A DNA stretch of 10,125 nt from Bacteroidota bacterium (GTDB lineage: Bacteria > Bacteroidota > Bacteroidia > UKL13-3): assembly GCA_947462865.1 (NCBI GenBank), contig CANHRW010000058.1, forward strand, positions 1-10,125, given 5' to 3'. The notes beneath the pieces were generated by a model, which was not told where the DNA came from, did not search any database, and saw only the letters and a program-made list of their open reading frames with translations. The translations under genes and the position numbers were made by a program. Below, piece by piece: positions 1 through 6,616 of this stretch. Position 1 is the first letter of the stretch. Each line of letters starts with the position of its first letter.

Positions 1-2249
1 GGTGGCTCAGGTAAAGTTGGGAAAACAATATTTTTCTTTTTCCAATTTTTTAAGAAGTCTAATTTAGACATGATTTCAGACTCAGTAATGTCTCCAACAA
101 TGGTTAAAGTAGCAAAATCAGGTCCGTAGAACTTATCGAAATAATTTTGAATGTCTTTTACTGAAATTGATTTAATTGATTTTAAAGTCCCTTCAACAGG
201 CTCTGCCGCAATCGTTTTACCAAAAATCAATTTATTGAAAGCCAAGTTGGCTGTTGCACCCGCATCAAATTTTTCTGAATTGATGCCTTGGTATGTTTGG
301 GATTGGTTCAATTTGAATTCATCTGAATTGAATTTTGGTCTCATTAATTTTTCTTCAAACAATCTCAATGTAGCATCTATGTTCTTTTTCAATGTAATTA
401 CTTGAACTGTTGTTGCATCTGAAGAGGCACCAAAGCTAATGGTACTGCCTATTTTTGCTAACTCATTTTCAAATTGCTCAGCAGTAAAGTTCTGTGTTGC
501 TTCCTCCATCATGTCTGCAGTTAAACCTGCCAAACCTGTTTTAGCAGGATCTCCAGTTGCAATGTTTCCGCCCTTCATAGTTAGCAATAAAGTGACTACA
601 GGTGATTCTTTAGATTCACTGCCAATTACTTTGATACCATTTTGCCAAGTAGCTGAGTAAAATGAAGGAATTTCAGGAGATTTTGAAGCACCAGCATCAG
701 GTCTTCTGCTTCGGTCAAAATTGTCTTTTGGTGTTGTATATGAGAGGCCCTTGTATTCCAATTCTGATTTTACTGATGTTCCTGAACTGGTTTGTGATTT
801 GGTTTCTTCCTTAGAAACTGCTGCGTTAGCCCTTTTAGGGAATACATTCACCATCACATATTTTCTATTCTTAATATACGTTTGGTAAACACGCATGATG
901 TCTTCTTTGGTTACTTTTTGGTAACGGGCCAATTCATCGTTCATGTTGTAGTTTTTATCCAATCTTGGGTTGCCATGTGAAGTATACCATAAAGAACTGA
1001 TGGTGCTTGCTCTACTGGCCACACTTTGCATGCTAAAAATAACGCTACTCTCTAAACTTCCTTTAGCTCTTGCCAAGTCGTCGTCGTTAATGCCATTTTT
1101 TTCAAACTCTTCTAATGTGCTTGCGACCATTTTTTCAACATCAATGTCGCCATCAATATTTGGTAATGGCAATACAGCCAATGTAAACTCACCAGCTAAT
1201 TCGCTTGACGAGTGGAAAACTGATGCTTCATAAGCTTTTTCAGATTTGATAAAGTTTTTGTAGAAAATAGAATTGTTTCCAGATCCTAATACGGTTCCTA
1301 ATAAATCCAAAGCAGGCTCATCTGCATGGTAACTTTTTACAGTTGGATATACTATATAATACAATGGCAAAAATACATTGTCACCATAGTTTGCATAACG
1401 GTTGTCCGGAAGCCTAACTGGTTCAATTCTTTGAGCTCTAACCTCAGGCCCTCTTGGGATGGTGCCAAAATACTTTTCAGTTAATTTAACAACATCTGCC
1501 GGAGTTACATCTCCAGCAACAACTACACAGGCATTGTTTGGTCCATACCAACGCATGAAGAAATTTTTCAAATCATCTACATTTACGCGGTCTAAATCTT
1601 CTAAATAACCGATGGTTGGCCAGCTATACGGATGACCTGATGGGTATAAAGTTGCATCTTTGATTTCATCTACTTTTCCATAAGGTCTGTTGTCTACACG
1701 CTCTCCTTTTTCATTTTTTACGGTTGAACGTTGAACTTCAAATTTCTTTTGCGTGACAGAATCTAATAGGTAACCCATTCTGTCTGCTTCTAACCACAAA
1801 GCAGTTTCTAAATAATTAGAAGGCATGGTTTCAAAATAATTGGTTCTATCACGGTTAGTTGTTCCGTTCATTTGACCACCAGCACCTTGTACAATTTTAA
1901 AATGCTCTTCGTCTTTAACGTGTAATGAACCTTGGAACATCATGTGTTCAAAGAAATGTGCAAAACCAGATTTACCAGGTGTTTCTCTAGCCGAACCAAC
2001 ATGGTAAGTGACTTCAACATGTACAATAGGATCTGAATGGTCTTCATGAACAATTAGTGTTAAACCGTTTGGCAAACGGTATTTTTCGTAGGCAATTTTA
2101 AGTTCACCTGGGTTGGCTGTTACTTTTTCAATTAATTGTGTTTGTGTTGGCAAGTTTGCCGAACCTGCAGGTTGTTGGCCAAATAGCATTCCTGATTGTT
2201 GAAAAAGGAATACGGCCATGAGGATTTTTACAATTGCTTGTTTCTTCAT
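1..2249 (-). CDS. M16 family (insulinase/pitrilysin-like) zinc metalloprotease, partial at C-terminus
   Basis: The reading frame opens with ATG at 2249 and stays open to the left edge, giving 749 residues; the C-terminus and stop lie outside the window. Residues 1-24 look like a signal peptide (basic start, hydrophobic core, then LFG|QQ), so the enzyme probably acts in the periplasm or at the outer membrane. The first M16 half carries the inverted zinc motif HFFEH (H98, E101, H102). The matching third zinc ligand is E180 in VKNEKGER, about 77 residues on, as in pitrilysin. A second M16-like half begins near residue 530, after a charged linker, and lacks HxxEH (the corresponding stretch reads GLAGLTADMMEEAT). 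This active-plus-inactive arrangement is normal for the long M16 class, which degrades peptides or small proteins inside a closed chamber. Family members are commonly 900 or more residues, so roughly 150-200 are probably missing. No partner gene is visible upstream. The physiological substrate is unknown. Confidence 0.95.
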   Translation of the reverse strand, partial: MKKQAIVKILMAVFLFQQSGMLFGQQPAGSANLPTQTQLIEKVTANPGELKIAYEKYRLPNGLTLIVHEDHSDPIVHVEVTYHVGSARETPGKSGFAHFFEHMMFQGSLHVKDEEHFKIVQGAGGQMNGTTNRDRTNYFETMPSNYLETALWLEADRMGYLLDSVTQKKFEVQRSTVKNEKGERVDNRPYGKVDEIKDATLYPSGHPYSWPTIGYLEDLDRVNVDDLKNFFMRWYGPNNACVVVAGDVTPADVVKLTEKYFGTIPRGPEVRAQRIEPVRLPDNRYANYGDNVFLPLYYIVYPTVKSYHADEPALDLLGTVLGSGNNSIFYKNFIKSEKAYEASVFHSSSELAGEFTLAVLPLPNIDGDIDVEKMVASTLEEFEKNGINDDDLARAKGSLESSVIFSMQSVASRASTISSLWYTSHGNPRLDKNYNMNDELARYQKVTKEDIMRVYQTYIKNRKYVMVNVFPKRANAAVSKEETKSQTSSGTSVKSELEYKGLSYTTPKDNFDRSRRPDAGASKSPEIPSFYSATWQNGIKVIGSESKESPVVTLLLTMKGGNIATGDPAKTGLAGLTADMMEEATQNFTAEQFENELAKIGSTISFGASSDATTVQVITLKKNIDATLRLFEEKLMRPKFNSDEFKLNQSQTYQGINSEKFDAGATANLAFNKLIFGKTIAAEPVEGTLKSIKSISVKDIQNYFDKFYGPDFATLTIVGDITESEIMSKLDFLKNWKKKNIVFPTLPEP

Positions 2250-2286
2250 ATCTGATGGTATAAGTGTTTTTGTATTTAAATCGCTG

Positions 2287-2317
2287 CAAAATAAGGCTAA
2301 TAAGAGATTGCGACAAA
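2287..2317 (-). promoter_or_regulatory. Candidate Bacteroidota promoter for the M16 protease
   Basis: On the minus strand a TTTG (plus 2314-2317) is followed after 19 bases by TTATTTTG (plus 2287-2294). This matches the Bacteroidota consensus TTTG / TAnnTTTG with one mismatch and a usual spacing. It would place the transcript start near 2280, leaving a leader of about 30 bases before the ATG at 2249. In AT-rich DNA such matches can arise by chance. Confidence 0.4.
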
Positions 2318-2346
2318 TTTTTTATTTACTTTTAAGTTGAATTCTT

Positions 2347-2381
2347 TGTGTCATATTGTGTAAAAAAATAGCCGAATGTGT
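2347..2381. repeat. Three phased TGTGT repeats in a divergent promoter region
   Basis: TGTGT starts at 2347, 2357 and 2377, which are offsets of exactly 10 and 20 bases. The first two are nearly identical octamers (TTGTGTCA, TTGTGTAA) and the third is ATGTGTAC. All would face the same side of the helix, and they lie between the candidate promoters of the M16 protease and the DUF6580 gene. This could be a regulator binding site; chance is a real alternative. Confidence 0.3.
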
Positions 2382-2401
2382 ACAACCAAGTATAATTTGA
2401 C

Positions 2402-2432
2402 TTTTGATTTTTAACAAAGCACGTTACTTTCG
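2402..2432 (+). promoter_or_regulatory. Candidate Bacteroidota promoter for the DUF6580 gene
   Basis: TTTTG at 2402-2406 is followed after 18 bases by TACTTTCG at 2425-2432, one mismatch from TAnnTTTG. The predicted start point near 2439 leaves a leader of about 20 bases before the ATG at 2461. That leader is too short to hold a riboswitch, and none is seen upstream. Confidence 0.5.
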
Positions 2433-2460
2433 TAGCTGATAAAAACAGAATAACTGAATC

Positions 2461-2976
2461 ATGAAAAATCGTTTTATACTCATTACCGGACTCATTTTAT
2501 TGGCAACAGCTTTTAGACTTATTGGGCATCTGCCAAATTTTACACCACTTGGAGCAATTGCATTGTTTTCAGGGGCTTTAATTTCTAACAGATACATGGC
2601 TATTGTAGTCCCTTTTTTGGCTTTATTCATCAGTGATTTATACATTGGTTTGTATGGATATGAAATGATTGTTCCCTATTTAGGGTTTGGCTTAACCATT
2701 TTAATGGGTTTTCTGTTGAGAAAAAAAGCAGGAATAGTCAATGTACTTGGTGTTACTATGTTGAGCAGTTTGGTGTTCTTTTTGTTTACCAATTTTGCAC
2801 TGTTTTATCCGACAACTTTGTACCCTCATACTTTTGATGGTATTATTTCATCGTATTTGGCAGGTATTCCTTTCCTTAAAAATGCCATATTAGGCGATGT
2901 ATTTTATGCATCAGTTTTGTTTGGAGCTTATTATTTGATTACAATAAATGTACCTTTCTTTAAGAAAGCAGCATAA
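2461..2976 (+). CDS. DUF6580 family putative membrane transport protein
   Basis: This is a 171-residue hydrophobic protein with about five membrane segments (roughly 5-22, 28-40, 45-65, 68-86 and 95-112, with a last one near 142-162). Family signatures seen are the PNFTP block (25-29), ALFSGA (34-39), the SDLYIGL block (58-64), the FFLFTNF and YPHT pair (106-124), and GIPFLKNAILGDVFY near the end (135-149). These fit the family that databases label DUF6580, a putative transport protein. Its general layout recalls the substrate-binding S components of ECF vitamin transporters, but that is inference and no substrate is established. ATG 2461 gives a natural first membrane helix after a short basic start. 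It stands alone, behind its own candidate promoter and ahead of a strong terminator, so it is probably transcribed as a single gene. No ECF ATPase or T component is present in the window. Confidence 0.85.
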   Translation: MKNRFILITGLILLATAFRLIGHLPNFTPLGAIALFSGALISNRYMAIVVPFLALFISDLYIGLYGYEMIVPYLGFGLTILMGFLLRKKAGIVNVLGVTMLSSLVFFLFTNFALFYPTTLYPHTFDGIISSYLAGIPFLKNAILGDVFYASVLFGAYYLITINVPFFKKAA

Positions 2977-3000
2977 ACCTATTCCATTTTTAAAATACTG

Positions 3001-3034
3001 AATCCTCGATATTTGAAGATATCGGGGATTTTTT
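3001..3034 (+). terminator. Rho-independent terminator after the DUF6580 gene
   Basis: A 12-base-pair stem pairs 3001-3012 (AATCCTCGATAT) with 3019-3030 (ATATCGGGGATT). The only imperfection is one T-G wobble. The loop is six bases (TTGAAG), and the T-run continues through 3034. It begins 24 bases after the stop codon of the DUF6580 gene and separates it from the next gene. Confidence 0.9.
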
Positions 3035-3079
3035 ATTGTTAACTGATACAGCATGGTTTTAACTTGAAGAAAATTTACC

Positions 3080-3439
3080 ATGTACACAACTGAATTACAT
3101 AACGAACGCATTGCTCAAATGACTTTCGTGTATGTATACCTAATTTACCTGGTCAAAATAATGAGGAAAGGCCGAACAGAATTAGAACTTTTACTAATTA
3201 TAGAATGGTTGACAGGATATAATGCCTCAGAAATAAAATGGTTAATTGCCGAAAAAGTGAATTTTCAGGAGTTTTTTGAAAAGGCGCATCTCCATCCAAA
3301 TGCACACAAAATTACAGGAATGATTTGTGGCTATAGGATTGAAGAATTAGAAAATGCAATTACTCGTCAGGTTCGGTACCTAGATAAATTAATAGATGAA
3401 TTGGCCAAAGGTAAAACCCTTGAAAAAGTAATGAGGTAG
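3080..3439 (+). CDS. DUF2200 family cytoplasmic protein
   Basis: This 119-residue soluble protein matches the DUF2200 family along its whole length. Recognisable blocks are RIAQMTF (10-16), KGRT followed by IEWLTGY (30-47), FFEKA then HPNAHKITGMICGYRIEELE (65-91), and QVRYLDKLIDELAKGK near the end (97-112). The length is normal for the family, and ATG 3080 gives the usual short N-terminus (TT..HN.RIAQMTF). No catalytic motif is evident and the biochemical role is not known to me; members are found as single small genes in many bacteria. Here it follows the terminator of the DUF6580 gene, so it needs its own promoter. A weak TTG (3036-3038) / TAACTTGA (3060-3067) pair is the only candidate. 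The gene ends four bases from the end of mnmA on the opposite strand. Confidence 0.88.
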   Translation: MYTTELHNERIAQMTFVYVYLIYLVKIMRKGRTELELLLIIEWLTGYNASEIKWLIAEKVNFQEFFEKAHLHPNAHKITGMICGYRIEELENAITRQVRYLDKLIDELAKGKTLEKVMR

Positions 3440-3443
3440 TTTG

Positions 3444-4544
3444 CTAAATCTCAAAACTACTTTGTATCCATCCCCCTCCTATTACATCATTGCCTTCATA
3501 GAAAACAGCCGATTGGCCGGGTGCAATACCTTTTACATCCTGTAAAAAAACTACTTTCATTTGGTTATCTATTTGTTCTAAAATAGCCGTAGCACCTGAG
3601 TCTTTGTACCTGATTTTAGTAATACTCTCAATGGGTTTATCTAATTGGGCATATTTTTGGAGATTCAAATTTCGAACCAGCATGCCCTTTTTCTTTAATT
3701 CTTCTTCTTTGCCTATGACAACTGTATTGGTTTCAGGAATGATTTCTAGAACAAACATGGGTTCTCCAAAGGCCAATTCAAGTCCTTTCCTTTGACCAAT
3801 TGTGTAAAATGGGTATCCTTTGTGCTGGCCCAATACTTTTCCTTGCGTGTTTATGAAATTTCCACCTGCAACACTGGCTTCTAGTCCAGGAACTTTGTGT
3901 TTTAAAAATGAGCGGTAATCGTTGTCAGGTACGAAACAAATTTCATAGCTTTCAGCTTTTTTGGCCAGTTCTTGGTAGCCCCAATCTAAAGCCATTTGTT
4001 TGATGTCTGTTTTATGAAAGCCTCCCAATGGGAATTTGGTTCTCGACAAACTTTCTTGGGTTAACCCCCACAATACGTATGATTGGTCTTTGTGTTCATC
4101 TAATCCTTTTGAAATGACATACCTGTTGTTTTCAAACCTGGTTTGGGCATAGTGGCCTGTTGCAATAAATTCACAATCCAATTGGTTGGCCCTTTTTAAC
4201 AAAGCTTCCCACTTGATATGGGTATTGCATAAAACACAGGGATTGGGTGTTCTACCAGCCAAATACTCTTCTACAAAATTGTCTATGACATAGTCTCCAA
4301 ATTCGTCTCGGATATCTAAAATCATGTGGTGAATACCATGTTCTACGGCAATACTTCGGGCATCGTTGATAGAATCTAAGCTACAACAGCCTGTTTCTTT
4401 TTTGCTGCCTCCACTGTTTTGGTAATCCCAAGTTTTCATGGTAATCCCAATCACTTCATAGCCTTCTTCTTTTAACATCACGGCTGCAACAGTGCTGTCA
4501 ATTCCGCCACTCATGGCTACCAAAATTTTACCTTTCTTACTCAT
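3444..4544 (-). CDS. mnmA: tRNA-specific 2-thiouridylase MnmA
   Basis: MnmA activates U34 of the tRNAs for Lys, Glu and Gln with ATP and inserts sulfur, giving the 2-thio part of mnm5s2U in the cytoplasm. The 366-residue length is normal. The N-terminal ATP pyrophosphatase domain has the PP-loop SGGIDS (12-17). The catalytic pair is C106 in NPCVLCN (101-107) and C203 in YEICFVPD, aligned with E. coli Cys102 and Cys199. The residue aligned with E. coli Asp99 is a cysteine here (C103), making a CxxC. A further Cys pair lies at 53-54 in GCCSLDSINDAR, a Bacteroidota feature. GHYAQ (130-134), HKDQSYVLWG (151-160) and GQRKGLELAFGEP (250-262) are also typical. ATG 4544 places the PP-loop at the usual distance. 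It lies 48 bases downstream of the kinase gene on the same strand, so co-transcription is possible. A near-match AATATTTG just before the ATG has no well-spaced TTG partner. Confidence 0.97.
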   Translation of the reverse strand: MSKKGKILVAMSGGIDSTVAAVMLKEEGYEVIGITMKTWDYQNSGGSKKETGCCSLDSINDARSIAVEHGIHHMILDIRDEFGDYVIDNFVEEYLAGRTPNPCVLCNTHIKWEALLKRANQLDCEFIATGHYAQTRFENNRYVISKGLDEHKDQSYVLWGLTQESLSRTKFPLGGFHKTDIKQMALDWGYQELAKKAESYEICFVPDNDYRSFLKHKVPGLEASVAGGNFINTQGKVLGQHKGYPFYTIGQRKGLELAFGEPMFVLEIIPETNTVVIGKEEELKKKGMLVRNLNLQKYAQLDKPIESITKIRYKDSGATAILEQIDNQMKVVFLQDVKGIAPGQSAVFYEGNDVIGGGWIQSSFEI

Positions 4545-4592
4545 TCACTGCAAATATTGCGTTAATTTTTGGTTCTACACACCATTGTCAAA

Positions 4593-6566
4593 TTATACCT
4601 CATTGTTTCTGACTGTAAATTGAATGGTTGTTCCTTTTCCGGGTTCACTTAAAATGTTCAATTGACCACCGTTGTGTTCAATGTATTCTTTACAAAGCAT
4701 CAGTCCAAGTCCTGTTCCTTTTTCATTTTCTGTACCATAGGTGCTGAATATTTCCGATTTATTAAAAATAGCCCCAATGGCATCTGCTTGCATGCCAATA
4801 CCAGAATCACTTACACTGATTAAAGTGTATTTTTCATTAACAATGTTTGCATTCAATTCAATATTCCCATTTTTATCAGTAAACTTAATTGCGTTATTGA
4901 TTAAGTTTCTTAAGATAAAACTGAGTTGGTGTTTGTCTACATATACCAACATTCGTTGATTGATTTTATTGTGAATTTGCAATTCCTTTTCAGCTGCTTG
5001 AGGTGTATACAATGTAATTTTATCCTGAACCAAACTTCTAATATCAATCAGTTCAATACTTGATTTTACACCATTGAGTTGGTTGGTAGACCAAACTAAA
5101 AGGTTTTCAAGTGTTAAGTTTAAACTGTCTATGTTTTTACGAATATTCTTCAAATATTTCGCTAAATCATCTCGGCTTAATTCGTTGTCATCTGCAAATT
5201 TTAATAAAGTTGCCAATGATTTTAGAGGGGAACGCAAATCATGAGAAACAATTGAAAAAATGCGGTCTTTGATATTGTTCAGCATAAGCAGTTCTTCAGT
5301 TTTAACTTGAATTTGTTGTGTTTTATCAATGATAACTTGCTCTTGCCTGATTTTAATGTTTATTAGTTTTTGAGATAATAAAGCTGCTTTGTGCCCAGTT
5401 CTCGTAAATTTATTGATGAGGATAAACGATTGTGCAAATGTGAAAATTAAAATGCCATAAGGAACCAAATAAGCAGTATTGAGTAATTGTTGGCTATACA
5501 AAATATCATTGATGCCTAGCAAAACAACTAATAAACAAACCCCAGTAACTATGATTGAATAGGGTCTTTTCTTGAAATATACTTTTAACAAGAAATAAGC
5601 CAAATACAGCAATTGGATGCCAGCCAATACCAGGTAATAACCCATCCAAACTGAGCCAATTTCTATAGGAGACCATAAAAAAACCAAAAAACAAATTCCA
5701 TTTATCAGACTCAAAAGCTTTGTAATAACTGATTTACTGTCTCTTGGAAACAAATGATGTATGTACATTATACCAAAAAATACCATGCATTGCATGGAAA
5801 TGAATTCAGCTTTTACCAATATATCAAATGGTATGGGTATTTCCATTTGCCTAAATAACATTTCACCTGTTGAACATATTCTCAATGCTGCGCCCATACA
5901 AATCATTACAAAAAACAAACTTGTTTGGTCTGATTTGTTGAACAAATACAAAAAGAAAAACAACAACGCCATGGATAAAAATACACCTAAAATAAGGGTA
6001 TTACCAATTAGCAAAAGGTTTGATTTTTGTTTGATCTGAGATTCCGTGCCTATTTCAATATCAGACCATACACCTCCTACCCTGTATTGGAAATTTGAAA
6101 CTTCTAACAAGATCTCTATGCTATCGGCAGTTGATTCAAAATATACAGTTTGTGGAATATAATCGGGGCTTTCGGTTTCTTTTGATTGTGCAAAATTACC
6201 AGCAGCACAGAGTAGTTTTTTGTTGATATACAAACGAAAAGAGGTTCCAATTTGCCCTATTCTTAAACCTAAAATACTTGATTTTGGATAAGGGTTTTTA
6301 AGGATCAATTGGTATGTTCCGTATCCAGTTTGTTGAATACTAGCGTCATGCCAAGAATCAGGAATATGAATAATTAGTGGTGATTGATTGGTTTTACCAA
6401 TACCAGCAGCTGTCTCCTTCCAATAAAATTTCCAATTGCCAGATAAATAATTGATTTGAGAAGTTTCTAATACAATTTCTTTAAGAGCAGATGCCTGCAA
6501 ATTATTACACAAAACCGCTATAAGCCACGTGCAAAAAAATAAAAAGTATTTGATTGAATTTTTCAA
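4593..6566 (-). CDS. Membrane sensor histidine kinase with 7TMR-DISM-type sensor region (TTG start)
   Basis: This 657-residue protein has a signal peptide (about 1-27, ending ASA). A periplasmic beta-sandwich domain follows (about 30-175), with GNWKFYW, PDSWHD, GYGTYQL, the RLYIN strand and VSNFQYRVGGVW, resembling carbohydrate-binding-like sensor folds. Seven hydrophobic helices (about 183-385) form a 7TMR-DISM-like block, then a probable coiled coil (about 395-432). The kinase core has H442 in the H-box SHDLRSP, the N-box NLINNAIKF (554-562), DSGIG (587-591) and GTGLGL (617-622). It should autophosphorylate on H442 in response to an envelope signal and pass phosphate to a response regulator. 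No receiver or DNA-binding regulator is fused or nearby, so the partner is unknown. The only workable start is TTG at 6566: an in-frame TAA lies 21 bases upstream, and the next Met (198) would remove the sensor and signal peptide. mnmA follows after 48 bases. Confidence 0.93.
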   Translation of the reverse strand: MKNSIKYFLFFCTWLIAVLCNNLQASALKEIVLETSQINYLSGNWKFYWKETAAGIGKTNQSPLIIHIPDSWHDASIQQTGYGTYQLILKNPYPKSSILGLRIGQIGTSFRLYINKKLLCAAGNFAQSKETESPDYIPQTVYFESTADSIEILLEVSNFQYRVGGVWSDIEIGTESQIKQKSNLLLIGNTLILGVFLSMALLFFFLYLFNKSDQTSLFFVMICMGAALRICSTGEMLFRQMEIPIPFDILVKAEFISMQCMVFFGIMYIHHLFPRDSKSVITKLLSLINGICFLVFLWSPIEIGSVWMGYYLVLAGIQLLYLAYFLLKVYFKKRPYSIIVTGVCLLVVLLGINDILYSQQLLNTAYLVPYGILIFTFAQSFILINKFTRTGHKAALLSQKLINIKIRQEQVIIDKTQQIQVKTEELLMLNNIKDRIFSIVSHDLRSPLKSLATLLKFADDNELSRDDLAKYLKNIRKNIDSLNLTLENLLVWSTNQLNGVKSSIELIDIRSLVQDKITLYTPQAAEKELQIHNKINQRMLVYVDKHQLSFILRNLINNAIKFTDKNGNIELNANIVNEKYTLISVSDSGIGMQADAIGAIFNKSEIFSTYGTENEKGTGLGLMLCKEYIEHNGGQLNILSEPGKGTTIQFTVRNNEV

Positions 6567-6571
6567 GTTGT

Positions 6572-6601
6572 CGAAATTACCACTTTATGCAATTAATTTC
6601 G
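6572..6601. promoter_or_regulatory. Divergent promoter region with inverted TAATTTCG boxes
   Basis: CGAAATTA (6572-6579) and TAATTTCG (6594-6601) form a perfect 8-base inverted repeat with a 14-base spacer. Each reads outward as a one-mismatch TAnnTTTG box, toward the kinase and toward the plus-strand operon. TTG partners exist at 6568-6570 (plus) and at 6602-6604 (minus), 22-23 bases away, slightly longer than usual. The pair could be two overlapping promoters, an operator, or both. For the kinase the predicted start point falls almost on the TTG codon, which weakens the promoter reading on that side. Confidence 0.35.
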
Positions 6602-6616
6602 CAATATTCATAACAG

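Noticed and set aside
151..1233. Plus-strand open frames of 73-87 codons at 151-405, 439-660 and 970-1233
   Set aside because: They are antisense to the M16 protease, whose own frame is continuous with family motifs; the products look like no known protein.
2250..2460. Riboswitch (for example cobalamin) ahead of the DUF6580 gene
   Set aside because: The spacer has no conserved riboswitch core or multi-helix structure that I can see, and the predicted leader is only about 20 bases.
2911..3111. Minus-strand open frame across the DUF6580 3' end
   Set aside because: It reads through the hairpin terminator and overlaps two well-supported genes; no family resemblance.
4545..4592. Dedicated mnmA promoter using AATATTTG
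   Set aside because: The box has a mismatch at a key position, its nearest clear TTTG is about 30 bases upstream, and it would leave almost no leader. It was left as a remark under mnmA.
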